Shown here in pieces: positions 35,404-48,784 of a stretch of DNA of 59,924 nt. Position 1 is the first letter of the stretch, and each line of letters starts with the position of its first letter. The notes under the pieces are model-generated. The model did not search any database and was not told where the DNA came from. It worked only from the letters and a program-made list of their open reading frames with translations. Source of the stretch: Branchiostoma floridae (Eukaryota > Chordata > Leptocardii > Amphioxiformes > Branchiostomatidae); the NCBI RefSeq assembly GCF_000003815.2, contig NC_049992.1, positions 16,656,543 through 16,716,466 of the forward strand, in the 5' to 3' direction. The position numbers and the translations under genes are program-made.

Positions 35404-36478
35404 CTGGTAAATTAACGCCGCTCTCTACACCACACCCAACAACCGGATCCTAACAGGGGCGGGCTTCGAGACGTACTGACGTCAAATCCGGCCGGAATTT
35501 TGTTGAAGCCGACTTAAGTGTGACGTTGACGTCCAATTTCCACCTAGGTAACGAATCACGCCCGGCAGGGCTTGCTCGGATCAAGCGCCTGGAATGGATA
35601 AACAACATGGCGGACGCTTTGCCGCTGCCGGAAAAACGCTTACCCTGTGTACATAGCGTCATCACCAACAGTGCGTCTCGCTCACGTCCACTGTAGCAAC
35701 CAAACGCTTTCCAAGCACAGTTCTGTAGCCCGGAAAGAAGCGTTTTGCAGATGATACTAAGGGTTACTGTGTATTATTCCATAGCCGTCCGTCAGGTCTA
35801 GCACATTGAGAGTTGCATACTAAATGCATCACCGCAAGCATTATTAAATTATGGTAAACAGTTCGCTTCGACTCGTTTTTCTACATGACGTCAACGTTGA
35901 TCTCTGTGATGCCGACTTCTTCCTTATTTGGTCATTTCCGTTCTCCGCGTTCTTCCTAATATGGCAAGGCACTTTGCTTATTGACGTCATCACGGCGGCG
36001 GTTGCCCATTTCGGGACGTTTCTCGCGTCCATTGATTCACAAATCAGATGTTTTACGCCAGCAGCCCCGTATTACGTCGATGGGGCACAAGGTAGACGCG
36101 TCGTAAATGAAAGCCTTACGTAAAGCGAGCTCGTGACAACGTGCGCCGACTGACAAGGAAGTCGTTTATCAGCGTTTGCATTGTTAGACCTACCTATGAC
36201 GTTGCCTGCGCAACTCTTGTGATGGGACGGCTTTTTCACGCCAGCGGGGCCCCTCATGACCTCATCTTGTAGTCTAAAAGCGCGGCACCTGGACTCCCAA
36301 CCGCATTTATACCTCGGCAGTCGGTGCGGCCGTACCTCTCGTGCTCGTACCTTGCATGCAAGTGCACCACGTTCCCTCCTCCCACAAACCTGGCCTACTA
36401 CATCTCTATAGAAACCCGAACAACACACTAGTGTGTGTGGGCAAGCTCCCTTCAGTTAAAACCCTGGAATCGTTAGCC
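35404..36478 (+). promoter_or_regulatory. Probable promoter and 5' flank of the RTP-like gene
   Basis: A CpG-rich stretch carries three perfect CRE octamers (TGACGTCA) at 35477-35484, 35886-35893 and 35982-35989. It also holds an ATGGCGG motif at about 35608 that resembles a YY1 site. A weak TATA-like TTTATA lies near 36305, which would place a cap site around 36335 and give a leader of about 140 bases. CRE sites are bound by CREB/ATF factors in animals; use here is an inference. Confidence 0.5.
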
Positions 36479-36582
36479 ATGGTGCACACTCCGGTCGCCA
36501 CCGTTCCTATCCCTCCTACCACCGAGGACACGAACGAGGCCATGCAGGCCTCAGGCCGCTGCATCCACGAGGAACACGTTAG
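36479..36582 (+). CDS. RTP-like gene, proposed exon 1 (residues 1-35)
   Basis: The ATG has G at -3 and G at +4. The codons are GC-rich and the peptide begins MVHTPVATVPIPPTTEDT and ends in IHEEHV, with R35 completed from the next exon. The donor TTAG/GTACAG is moderate. A second donor, CG/GTGACG, 18 bases downstream keeps the same phase and would add six residues. Phase 2 fits the acceptor at 37343 exactly. An in-frame upstream ATG at 36356 would add 41 residues but has a poor context. The peptide itself has no family match that I recognise. The alternative is that translation starts at 37348 and this exon is not coding. Confidence 0.55.
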
Positions 36583-37343
36583 GTACAGTACCGTACGGTG
36601 ACGGTCACGTGACACTTCACCACATCTCTCTCTCATTCCCCCTTCTCTCTCTCTCTCTAGATGTTACTAACATTATCCAATATTTTATTTTTCCTTCTCT
36701 TTTTCCTTGAGCGCAGTATTCTTAGTAGTGTAGTAATTCTTAAGGACTTCCCCTAAAATTCCCCCACGACAGGTAGTTTTCTGGTATGTGTAATTAGCAT
36801 TTAGTCCACGTTAAGGCGGAAATCTGTTTTACAACACTATACGTGCACGTTTCCTCCGTTATGTTCTTAATCTGCTACTTTCTCAGAAAACCCTTCGCCC
36901 ACCCAAAGAAATCGTAGCCATTACAAAAATCACACCTATGTTGTGTGTCTTCCTTCCAAGAATCAGCCCTTTCTGTGCGCAGGAATATTTTCCCAAGTCA
37001 CGCGAGTCGGCTGGACTTTCAGCGAATCACAGTCTATTGCACATACGGAGGTGTAAAATTTGATGGATGCTAAAGAAGTCAATCTCTTTACAGTAGAGAG
37101 GGCACGTCCCCACTAGCGGCGGGAAGGATGGCTGTGCCATGACTGCGTGTATGTGTGTGTGTGGCATGTAAGGCAATTCACGTTTTGTTGTAATTACGCC
37201 CGAGTATTGTGAGACACGTGCACTCGATGTGTACAACAGCGCGCCGATTTTATGAAGATGAGGCACTTGTATGTTGACGCTCCATTCTATCTTCTGCCCT
37301 CCCTCCCCGGATGGCTCGTCTGTGCGTGGCCGGCTACGTCTAG

Positions 37344-37491
37344 GAGTATGGAGGCCGTGTGGCACGGCGAGTTCTCCAAGCTCTTCTCGCAGTTCTACCC
37401 GCACTTGTGGTACCTCATCCCGAGCCCAGCTGCACCTAGCCCCCGCTGGTACCGTTTCAGGGACTCCGCCAAGGTCCGCTTCTCTTGTCAG
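37344..37491 (+). CDS. RTP-like gene, exon 2 (residues 35-84)
   Basis: The acceptor is CTACGTCTAG with a pyrimidine-rich stretch about 30-50 bases upstream. The donor CAG/GTAAGT is consensus. The exon encodes SMEAVWHGEFSKLFSQF, then LWYLIP, then RWYRFRDSAKVRFSC and Q84. The spacing of W41, F45, W57, W70 and RFSC matches the N-terminal part of the RTP domain. Met37 at 37348 also has a strong start context (A at -3, G at +4), so a 159-residue form is possible. An upstream in-frame ATG at 37252 would add a hydrophobic stretch resembling a signal peptide, but that part covers the pyrimidine tract and is probably intron. Confidence 0.85.
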
Positions 37492-39443
37492 GTAAGTTTG
37501 GACTTTTTTCTCTCTCTCTCTCCGTAAATCACATTCCATGTAACATTGCTATATATACGATGTACTGCCGCCATGTCTGCGTGACCATAATGATCAAGTA
37601 CAAAGCTAAACCGAGCTGGTAGCCACGATTAATCGAGGTCATAAGGTCACCCCTCGGACATACTTTGGCTCCATCGTGTTAGATGTGCAATGATAGCTCG
37701 CCTGCATGGGTAGTTTTTGGAAAGTGAGATACTACTAGTACCTCCTCTCACTACTCACCAGTGCTTGTCTTGTAAATCATATGCGAACCCAATGCTGGCG
37801 GTTATGCTGATTATGACTGTAAAATGTCGGTACTTTGTGATATTTGTGTCTAGCACGCAGTTAGACTAAATATGGAGTACATCGCCTTATCTCCAATCCC
37901 TTTTGGCAAGGTACAGGAAAAAAAATCAGACGAAATCTACCAACTTCAACTTCCAATGATACGTGATCCTTTCGATGTTTTTAAGTTTGTGGTTACAGAC
38001 TATACGAATTTAAGGTTTCCGGAGGTTGAGATCTTTTGCCAAGGGTCAGAATGAATTCACCCCCGAGCATCGCTCGAATGTCAGACCAGTTGAAAAACTA
38101 CCAGCTTTCCTTCGCTCACTTATTGAAGAAACGCTACTGAAAAGCCGTTTTACGGTGAAGTAAAATGGTTTTAATACGACTTGGTGGGTGTAAGATGGGT
38201 TTGACCAGATGTCAGGACAAGGTGAATGAGATTTGGTGCCGGTGGTAGTTGACGCCATAATTTCTTGCCGACGCATCGACCACGCACGGGAGGTAAACCT
38301 ATAGCTGTGGACTGTAGTATGCCGGCGCTAGGGAGGCTATTTTCAATAAGAGTGGGTGCACAATTGACAATAAAAAACTAAAATGGGAAGGACTGATAAA
38401 AAATGAGATATTACAAATGGGAAAATTCCTCGTCCACGACAACGCTCGGGCCGTCAGCGGGGGTGTGTACCGCAGGCGCGCCGTGGGCGGGGAGGGGAGA
38501 CCACACAAGGACACTTGGATTCCGGCGCTTTTCTGAACATCCTACCTGTATTCTTCACTCTAGTCAGCATCTCTTGAAGTAAAACTGCAAAATTAACCAT
38601 CTTGAGGACCATTGGAGCCTTTTTGGAACCGCTTTTTCCCTTGGTTTTCTAATCAAAATAGTTGGAGTCGAACGTGGGTAGATTGGGAGTCATACTGAGC
38701 TCGCCCCCGTGCTGGTATATGGTCCTACTGTTGAGTCAGGCTGACTGAGATCAGGCTTAATTACCTCACAGTTAAGCCACCCACATCATGGTAAATTGAT
38801 CTGATGTACAATTTATTTGCTAGATAGTGGCCTTTTTATCTGCCAACGTCTCACCTTGCTTTGTCCGTCCTCGAAGTTTCATCTACTCCCGTTTGCAATT
38901 TCAAAAGATTGTTTAAGTCCATCGCGTATAAAATCAACGCATATACAAAACCTTTCTGTACAATAAAACAAAGCTTTGACCTTCACATCTCTTTAAATGT
39001 AACGTTACACGCGAGAAGGCATCGTCAAAGTTGACTGTAAGATCGTCGTACCAGTGTTGTATGTATTTCATACGAAATATTAGCATTGAAATGGATTTCC
39101 TTACATAGATCATTAGATGAAGTAACACACCTCTTACCAGTTTACGTGCAAACCCGTCGACGACTTTAAGACCCACTACACACCAAGACGTAGTTCTACC
39201 ATCTTCGAGAAGTGTGTTATGTTATTTGTCGTACTTATAAAGTGTGCATTTCATTTAACTTATCATAACACCACATCTACGTCCGAGAGACTTACCATTG
39301 GTCAGTATGTCGATCTTCAAAACTCCGACCGCTTCGGCCAGGAGCGGAATTGATTACTTCTAGACTACACCACAAACCTTGTGTACAGACTGAAACATCC
39401 AAAACACTCTAGTCTTCTCTTATATTTTCCTGCCCACTTTTTG

Positions 39444-39790
39444 TGATGTCCCTGTAGCGTAGTGTAGTGTAGCTCAACTGGTAGAAGTGTAGTGTAGCTC
39501 AACTGGTAGAAGTGTAGTGTAGCTCAACTGGTAGAAGTGTAGCTCAACTGGTAGAAGCCCCAATCAGTTGGTAACTGGGAGCCCCCGGTTCAAATCCTTG
39601 GAAGGGCATATTGGTTGTATAAACACTCGTCCCTTCGGAAGGGAAGTAAAATGGGGGTTTAAGGAGGTACCTCGAGCACTTTAAAGGAAAATGGCTCGCA
39701 ACCCCTTCCGGTAAAAATATGCCCTGCTACAGAAACAGTAAGGAAACTTACTGACCTACGTGCCACTAGGCACTACAACGTGAACAGCAA
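39444..39790 (+). mobile_element. tRNA-derived SINE with four box A copies
   Basis: The phrase TAGCTCAACTGGTAG, which fits box A of a type 2 Pol III promoter, occurs at 39470, 39495, 39520 and 39540. A single box B, GGTTCAAATCC, lies at 39587-39597. The body (CCCTTCGGAAGGGAAGTAAA, GTACCTCGAGCAC) and tail (GCCCTGCTACAGAAACAG) follow. Confidence 0.85.
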
Positions 39791-40771
39791 CAACCACATT
39801 ATACCTTTACCTTAACACTTTTGTTCTGAGTTGTTCATAAGGTAGATCTGTCAGATTGCCAATGTAAGAATCCATGCATGTTGTTCCTTTATGAACACCT
39901 TCATCCTTAGGCCTTGACACTTAAAACATCCTTGACGACCTTCCCGAAGTTCACAAAGTATCGGCTGTAGGTCCATTCCGCATCTCAGGAGGTCCGCACC
40001 GCCTTTCAGACACTGTAGAGGTCCGCGCTGGGAACCTCTTTCTTAGACCTTAACCTCTATGGAACAAGTTTTCTCGTGAATGCTTCTCCTGATGCGTATA
40101 ACCTAAAGTTTATCAGGTCAGAGGTAGACTGACGTTAAATTTAACCCAAAACATTGGAGTTGATCTCAATGAGCCTTGTGTTTTTGTGAAATGAAGTAAA
40201 TGAAAAAGACGCAGACTACGTTTTTCAGAACACACTGTAGTTAGAGCAACGTTTTGTTCTATCTATCTATGCCATGGTAACAATTCACCCAAGTGTGGGA
40301 GGCAAATTACTACATTACGCAAGTGGTCTAAAGTTAGCGACAATAGACCACAAAGATACCAGCAATGTTTGGAATAGTACGAACTACTTATGAGAGTCGT
40401 AGGCTGGAGTTATTGGTTTCATTATCTGATCTACTAGCTTTTCTCTGTTTGCTGCCTCCAACGCATCTTGCGTCAAGTGTTGCCTATCTGCTTTGTGGAT
40501 CTTGTGGGTTTGATGGAATTCTTTTTGAGAATCATTTTTCATATTTCAAATCTATCTACCACTCGTCATACAGACGCTATATTTTTGCCGTCACATAAGG
40601 ACACCGCTGTGGTTCTCATGTGGAATTTCTGGTCCCAGACAGCACAGAGTTTTACACTCCTTAATGAATACGTTGAAATAAAGGTTCTTCCAATAACTGC
40701 CTTTAACATTTCTCTCTAAGTTGACACCCCGAGGGAATAGGAACTCCAACCATAAACACACAAAAAAACAA

Positions 40772-41060
40772 AGTGTCTCGCTAAACTGGTAGCAGCCTCA
40801 CAGTTGAGCTGGTTCCAGTCAGTTGGTAACTGGAAGACGCTGGTTCAAATCCTGTCAAGGGCATCTTAGTTCTTGCTGCACCTGTCTTTCGAAATGGGGC
40901 TAAAATTGGGATCATGTGTTTAAGGAGGTGCCTTCAGCACCTTAATTATAAACGGGAACTGCTAGCAACCCCTCCCTGTAAAAAATATACCCAATACCTA
41001 AAAACAACAAGGAAACTTCCGCTGATATATGTGCCACTGGGTTTTACAAGGTAAACACCG
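40772..41060 (+). mobile_element. tRNA-derived SINE
   Basis: Box A-like CTAAACTGGTAGCAGC is followed by box B GGTTCAAATCC at 40842-40852. The body and the CCCTCCCTGTAAAAAATATA tail match the family at 14911 and 39444. The head TGTCTCG is slightly shortened. Confidence 0.8.
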
Positions 41061-44000
41061 AGAGCAACATGTCATTTTCTAAGAATGTTTCTTAACAAGA
41101 CAACAGCAGTTATTGGTATTGTTGATCATGTTAACGTGTCGACTGTTTTATCTACTAACAGTGGACAGGTAATTTAGATAATGATGATTTGAGTCCATCC
41201 ACAAAAGTAGATTTCTACAAACTGTTGCAAGCTTTATTAGAATTTACGAGAGTTTGCATGTACTATGTTGTAGGCAGTCATGTGAAGTTTAAAAGTGTAA
41301 CTGGATGTGACAAAATGGGCAGAAGAAAAAAAGGTAAAATAATTTCAAGATGCCATGATTATATTTTGCACGAAGTACTTGTTTGGGCGTTCCAAAGTGA
41401 GACTGGGTGGGTGGGGTGTGTAGTAAAACGTGCCTTTAGATGTGATGACGCAAGAGTGACCCCCCAATTCTTGACCCTACAAGGCTTGTCCCTCAAGGCT
41501 TGAGCAAACTGTTGGCTGTAAAAGTTAATGATGATGTTGTAAAACCAAAATGCCATGGCGGCATGTTCCTTTGTGTTGTCTTTATTTTGGGTTCAATCTG
41601 CAAGGTTTGCGCGTATGCCAGTCTGGTAGGTACTTTCTGTACGGTATCATTAGAATCCTATGTATTGCTCTGAAGTTTGACAATGAATAACACTTGATAC
41701 ATTTTTGTAAGTTGTTGAGTAAATCACATGTTTGAAAACGCTGTAAAAATTCGTGGGTTGATTTGGAAGTGTTTTCGTGTCTTCGGGATGTGTCGGTGGC
41801 GTGTGCCCCATCTCTAGGAGGCGTACACCGTGGAAGGGTTGGCGTGGGCAGGGCGGGCTAGCCGCCGACCGCCACTTCACAACCCACACGTTTGCGTCAG
41901 CTCCGCACAAGATATGAACCTCAACAACATCTTCAATTAAACTCATGCACTAAATTAATGTCTGAGAGGCTGCATGTGATTTTTATATAATGCTGTAGTA
42001 CAAAGAAACTGGCAATACTGCCATGTCGTATGCCGTTATTCCAGCCATGATACGGAGCCTAACAAAAGCTTCGTCTTTACAGTCGCTGGAGTGTTTACTT
42101 CGCATCAGTCGTATTTACTTTGAATTAGTACAGGAATATGGTATAGGCCACAGTCAACAGGACACGAAATTACTCTACAATGTAGGTTTTAATTGTTTTT
42201 TAAAGCTTTAAGATGAAATAATTGCACTCCATTTGTAAGAATTGCTCTCCCTAAATCCCATTCACACAACCGGCCTGGATGTATTTGTCTGTGCAGCGTA
42301 TTTGGTAGATCAGTGTATCGTAACTAACCTTGATTTTTGCAAATTCTGTGGAATTAGAAAGAGATTGACTTAGATCCTTACAAAAGTATGATCCCTACTG
42401 AAAGATAACAAATACTTTAAACTAAATTTAGTAGCAGCAAATGTCCTGTGGACATCACGCGTGGCGTAATAAACGTATTTCGACTGCGCGTATTTCAATT
42501 TTTTTTTAAAAAATCACACTAACGGTTATAAATCTTTCACATATGTCTTTATGGTGGTCGATTTGTAGACTACTTTCGTCACTTATGGGGACGTTGGTCG
42601 AGTCTTTGACCTGGAGCTCACTAGAAGGAGAAAGATTCAGATGAATTACAATAGCACGTACAGTTTATAACGTAGACCCCAGCTCAGTATTTAAACGCAT
42701 GATCGAACGGCGTTAAACAGGCGAAGGCATATCAAGTTACAGACCGCGTATTGTTCTTTGTGGAAGAGCTGATCGTTCTTTATATAGGTGAAAAATGTGT
42801 CTCTGTTTGAGCGTTATTTAAAATTACGTGTAAAAAGTGTTAAATAATTGCGTTCTGGACGAATCAGACGATAATGGGTAGTACTACGTTATAGTTTTTC
42901 ATACATAGAGGCTACACGTTTAAAGAATTCTGGTAATTCTATGCTTTCATGATTAAAATCATCCACGCAGAGCGATGGACATCCAACAATTTTATGTCTC
43001 TCTAAACTGAACAAAATGTAAGCGGATTGTTTTGCTCTGTTTGGTTTCGTTTCATTGTCCAGTATCCAATTTATTTTAATTAGCAATTAAAACTGCAAAA
43101 TCTCTACAAGAAGTACTTCACGAGAACACAGCAGATTTGGGTCCTTTCTGGGGACAAGATGACAACTCGGGATATGGTATTTCATCTTTCCTAAATTTAG
43201 TCCTAAATTCCCTCCTTTCCTTCTAACAAGTGTTAAAGAAATATTTTACCCCTAGCCCATGGACACAAGTATGTGTTACGGACTATAATCATTATAGGAC
43301 GTACGACGCACCAAGGACGCCATATTGAATTATTCTAATTTGTATAGGATACATGACACTGGTTATTGCCCACTTTTCCGTTCAAGTGGCTTACCTGAAG
43401 ACAATTAAGTACAAAGTCGTGTGGTGCTTAATCGAAGTCTGATCGAAACTGACATCGTCAAAATTGTGCTCCGATTTCCGCCACTTTTAGTAAAAGCTAT
43501 TGTTTTATTTGCTGTGGTCAGTGAATGTACTCAACGTGCCATGTACAATGGCTTCAAAATATGATACTTACCGATAGTGACGTGGAACAACAGCTGTCGT
43601 GTTAGGAAAGCTTGTTTTGTCTCTAAAAAGTTACTCTAAGACTTGACCATTTCCCCACTTTCTATCCATTTTTTACCAACTTTACCCCTTAGGACTAAGC
43701 ATGTTGTTAAGAAATATTACTGTCATAAAGATGTGCGAGGCGTGGATGAAGCCATATGAAATGATTAGAATTTTTTTTGAATACAAGGCATAGACAAGGC
43801 TGTTTTTGTTCCATGCTTTTCCGTTCAACACGTGGGTTTCGCAAGGCAATTAAGTACTTCATTTGAGTCGAAATTGCACAGCTACATTGTGTGTATTTGC
43901 CATTGAAAGAACATCCTGCCATTAGCAAAGAAAGAGGAACAAAACATTTCTTTTTATTCTATCACCGAATGTCATGTACAAAGGTGATGTGGCTTTCATG

Positions 44001-46109
44001 TTAACAAATGGACGATGTTCACCCATAAAAACAACTTCTATTAGTACTAGTACCAACCCTTCGTTTTTAGAATTCTCGTAAAAAAACACGTGTGCTGACA
44101 TTATAAACTATTTGTACCTTCTTTTACACCACTAAACTCAGCTATTTCTTTAGTTTTCCAAGATCGTACATCTACCCTTGTGTTTTGTTTATCTCATCAC
44201 AATCCCGAACCCACTTATTGTTGGGAATGGGATATGTACTCTTACTCTTATAAAGAATACGTAAAAAAGAAAAATGCAAAAAAGAAGATTTCAAGCCCAA
44301 GAAGCTTGAATTGTATTTTGTAGCTGTTCTTGTTAGAATTGCCACTTGTTCCGACCAGTTGTCACCATTGTTGTCTGTATACTGACAGTTTATTAGAATA
44401 CAACTTCATATCAGTCGTAGCTCAAAGACCAAAATTAGCATGCTATAGTTGATTTGTTCTAGTTTCTTGAAAATATCCCAATTTTCTCCTCGGAAGTGTG
44501 ATGTAGCTTTTCCTCGGACATGGAACTTGTTTTCACGGCGTGTTACTCTCCAATCACATCCTCGCATTGCGGGTTCGTTTTTTTCTTCAAATACTGTTTA
44601 ATTTGCATACCAGCCTTCATTATCACATGAACAATACTAGTAGTATGAGTGAATGAATAGAACTAAAATTCGTAGTTTAGAGTACCATTTCAATAAAAAG
44701 GAAGCTTTTTAAAGTGGTTACGTCCTGTTTTGTAGCAATAAAATGTTCAGCACCAAGGACGTAGCCATGAGTTACTCCACCATTTCCTGTTGTTTTGTGC
44801 ATGTTAAGCGCAGACGCGAAGGTTCTTACAATGTTTCAAGTGGCCAATTATTGACTTGAAGCAGACTGAAATCCTACTAACTGTCAACAAGGTATGGAAA
44901 GAGTGACAATAATTGCAGAGTTACTTCCAGGTTGTTTTTCTGTCGATGCCGAGAGGCACATTTTAGAACGACCAGTTTTGCTGGTTTTGCTTGTCTGATA
45001 CCAAAGCCTTAAACATTGTTAAAAGACAGCAAGTTTTACTGATACGTGGTGAAAGTTCCATTTAACATGCCTTTGATTTCCATAACTGACATGACCATAG
45101 AATCATATTCATGAATATACTCTTGAGGATCTAAATTTCTGCATTTCATATAGGTGATTTCGATCACTTACATTAACTGTTATTATCAGTCGCCATGATT
45201 CGTGGTGTCTTCCAAACTGGACTCAAACTGACCTACACACATGGTATTAAACTAACGTTGCGATGAAAGATGGTTACAGTTTCCAGAAAATTCCAAAGTA
45301 TACTTTTAGTTTTTTTTAGAAATTTGAAATTATCACGGGTCGCATATTTGAAGTAACCACTTTTGTGCACACAATCGTATACGTCTTCTTTCTTGGTCTC
45401 AGGATCTCAATATACCCAATTTGCCCACACGTTAAGTACACAAGAGCTTAGTAGTACATCTTCATTTTAGAGTATGAAACTTGGTCCTACGGATTGTAGT
45501 ACGCGACGAGGAAAGGTGTATCGACGAGTTGTATATTTGCTTACAGGATTATTTCTGTTTAGAGGTGCTGACGACGAAAATTTTGTCTTACCCTTACCAC
45601 TTCCCACTTGATCTCAATGAAAAGTGGTCTGCTTACTATATTTACTTCATACAGTGGGTTCAGTGACCTATCAAGCACATGGGTGACTGGCCTTTCTTTT
45701 CAATGATATGGACCCCCTGTTCGAGTAGAAATTGGCCTACATACGATAACCAGCGGGTAACCACGGCGGTCGGTTGCTAGGGTATTCTTTCCCGTTGCTA
45801 TGCGAGTTCGACAGAGTATCGGGTTACAAGAGGCCTACTATTTGCTAACCGTAAAATATTTCAAAATAAACAAGATGTTATGACAAGGAAAATGTTTTCA
45901 AAATAAGATTAAATTCGCAATATTAGATAGTTTGAATCTTCCTGTTTGAATTGAGATATTTGTTTTGTTTCGATTTTGCTACCAAAGACGGTTATTTTCT
46001 GTTTCAAGGAAGGCCTTCAATTTGACCATACTCTTGATAAGATGGGCCGCAAGTGCCATGGCAAATTCTCGATTTTTATATTTTTCGTCATCTGAGAGGC
46101 AAATAAAAC

Positions 46110-46247
46110 TTTCTGTTTTTGGGATTTTTTAATTTCTAATTTTAAGCAAAGTTACAGTAAAAAATATGCGTAAAAATGCCATTTTTCGCACTTAATTACC
46201 AATAATTCAAAATCTAAGGCATTTTTTAAAAATCCCAAAAACAGAAA
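46110..46247. repeat. Inverted repeat with 20-base perfect arms
   Basis: TTTCTGTTTTTGGGATTTTT at 46110-46129 is the exact inverse of 46228-46247. The spacer of 98 bases contains a shorter palindrome, AAAAATGCCATTTTT. It may be a MITE remnant. Confidence 0.7.
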
Positions 46248-47157
46248 TCTCGGGAAAACCGTTGCGGTCATTTTGAGCCGTCAATGAGTTATGTTGGACT
46301 CTTCTTGGTGGAGATCTTAAACGATGTTTACACGCATGTCATACCGCACGGAGAGCGGGAGGGTGTAGTTGATACCGGCGTAAACAACACTTATGATATT
46401 CAAGGTCACCAACAAAAACGCCAGTAGCTTCGTTACATATTACAGGTCCCAAACAAAGTGAAAGCATAGGTGTACTATCCAGAAAATTGTTTATATTGGT
46501 TAAAAAGTATATTTTTCGCCTGATTCAAGTTAGTTGGGGGGAAAATGCCAGAATGCACGGTTTTACCTGCAATGACCGCAGATGACCTAAATAGAACACG
46601 GGTTCGGTTCGAATTACGTCAGATGGAACCTCGTAGAAGAGGGTTCGAATTCGGCTAGACATGGGAGATTTTGAGCCCGTATTTGACCACCGTGAACTTA
46701 AGATACAAAAGGGTATGAGCGAGGATAGCTCTATTGTTATAGATACACGTTTTTATATGAGAAACTATACATCGAATTCCCACTGTGTTCATCATCAAGA
46801 AAGCGACGCTCTCAAATGGGTTAATTTTTTCCCGTAATTGCCCCTTTCTATTATGAAAGGAACTTCTGTTTCTATATCAAAGACATCGGAAAATGAGATT
46901 GGCGGACGGACAGTTCTACGTTTTGTGTTCGTTGTTGTCAGTCTGGAAGAAATGTGCTCAATCTGTCATCCGTCAACAAGGTGCATGCTAAGATCATTAG
47001 TTTTATATAAGCGTTATCTATGAGGACAATTGTGCAGCCTTGCCTTAAGCTTAGTTTTAAATAAGAGTTATATAAACAGGCCACACTATGAATTCAGAAT
47101 GACAGTCCAAATCCGTAAAGCTTTTAAAATTTTTTTAGTAGATTGACCAAATGCGCC

Positions 47158-47675
47158 AAAAAGTAGTTACTCAAGCAACTGGATATGGTTTTGGAAACGG
47201 TCAGACGTTTCAACTGGTATCCACCAGTTTTCGTCAGTGACACTGAAGTGATCTGGAAGAAACAGGTCTTTTATACCCTATCTATGAATGAAGACAATTT
47301 TAGATGTCCAATAGGAAGCGATCATATTCACTTTGCTCATACCTACAAAGGTTGGTTCCTCTGTATTTACTTACTTACCCCCTTCGTCCCTGGAGACATA
47401 AGGCCATGACATCTTTTACTTCCATTTTGGTCTGTCCTGCACCACAGTCTGATGGCGGACACTCCTCCACGTGGTTTTGGGGTCTACCTCTTGTTCTTTC
47501 ACAAAACATCAGGTCTCAGACTAGGGCGACTTTGGGAATTCTGTTGTCTACCATTCTCAGTACATTGCCCTGTCATTTCAGCCTTCTTTGTCACTGTCAC
47601 GACCAAAAACAACAAATGTTGTTTGAAACGTCTGACCGTTTCCAAAATCATATCCAGTTGCTTGAGTAACTGCTT
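47158..47675. mobile_element. MITE with 52-base terminal inverted repeats
   Basis: The left arm at 47162-47213 (AGTAGTTACTCAAGCAACTG, then GGAAACGGTCAGACG) is inverted at 47622-47673 with only a few mismatches. No transposase frame is present. Related copies are at 11129, 17490 and 49130. Confidence 0.85.
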
Positions 47676-48057
47676 TTTTGTCATATCTCGGCCTTCTGTT
47701 TGTGATTCTCGTACAAACTGTAGATCGACTTCTACACCCAGTTGTAGTATGAAGTTCTTCATTTGCAATCTTGTTGGGCCAGACGGTGTTGGATATTTCC
47801 CGGTGCAGCCGTAGTCAGGCTACAAGAATGTCAGGGACGAATTATCGAAGGTTAAGTGTGAAAGTGGCATTACGTAAGTACAGCGATGACTCCCACTGCG
47901 ACCCTTCCCCTACTCCACCCACGATACAAGTCGATGTGAAATAGCTTCCAGGAAGGTTCTGATTATTTCCATAGTGTACCTTCCAGGAAACCTTCAATAT
48001 GCCGTTGATTGCAAATGATGGTGGTAAGTTGGTCTTGTGGTTTGGGTTGTCGACTAA

Positions 48058-48271
48058 GGGCAAGGTCACATAGGTCGTGTGATCGTTGTACGATCGCTAA
48101 CTTTGGGCATTTGGGAGGACAGAAATGTACGGCTTCTGCAAAGTTCAACAGTTAGTACACAAAGTGATGTTTTTGGATCCATGTCGGTAGTTGGTTCTGT
48201 CACGGCCTGCTTGAAAATCCCATGGCATCAAAATCGTACGACGATCGCACGACCTATGTGACCGCGTCCTT
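48058..48271. mobile_element. MITE of the TCGTACGAT family
   Basis: The left end GGTCACATAGGTCGTGTGAT is inverted as ATCGCACGACCTATGTGACC at the right. The inner phrase GTCACGGCCTGCTTGAAAAT recurs in the element at 52308-52770, proving common origin. Confidence 0.8.
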
Positions 48272-48284
48272 ATCATCTAAAGGT

Positions 48285-48400
48285 TCTGGTTTCGAATCTC
48301 TAGCAGGCCCCAGGTTGTGCCCTTAGGAAAGGAGAAGGGAACTTAACAGCTATTTCTTCACCCGACTCAGGTGAAAATGAGTACCTAGCTTTGGTATTAT
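48285..48400 (+). repeat. SINE fragment
   Basis: GGTTTCGAATCTCTAGCAGG, AGGAAAGGAGAAGGGAACTT and CTCAGGTGAAAATGAGTACC match parts of the tRNA-derived SINE body at 13398. Confidence 0.55.
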
Positions 48401-48784
48401 AACGATTAGACTCATTACCAGCATGCTCTTTGCTAATCTGGTCAACTTGGCCCAATGTTCCTCTCATCAATCAGATATGGAAGTCGTCATTTTTCTATAT
48501 AATGTACTTAGTATATGGTTAGCTTTGGTATTATTTCATGTCTTGGAGTGTTGAGATTTTGGCGCACTGGTATCTTAATTACCGTGCTTATTCATTAATA
48601 GTATTTTCTTATGTGGCGCAGTTAAAGTAAGTGTTTACAAAGCGAGTGCAGCTACATGTTGTTCTTGTTATTTTATGTTTGTTATGTGTTCATGAATTGA
48701 AAAAAAAAGTTAGCCCGACTTGGTATACTAGGCTTAACCAACAAATACAGCGCAAAGACAGCATCTTTTTGTCATACAACTCGG

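Noticed and set aside
37252-37347. Upstream in-frame extension of exon 2 with a signal-peptide-like hydrophobic stretch
   Set aside because: It consists of the pyrimidine tract before the acceptor at 37343, and RTP-family proteins are not known for signal peptides. It remains a minor alternative.
37027-37539. 170-residue minus-strand frame
   Set aside because: Antisense shadow of exon 2 of the RTP-like gene; the + strand has the domain match and splice sites.
41650-41946. 98-residue minus-strand frame with a GC-rich first half
   Set aside because: Composition is slightly coding-like at its start, but there is no domain, no convincing splice site and an AT-rich remainder.
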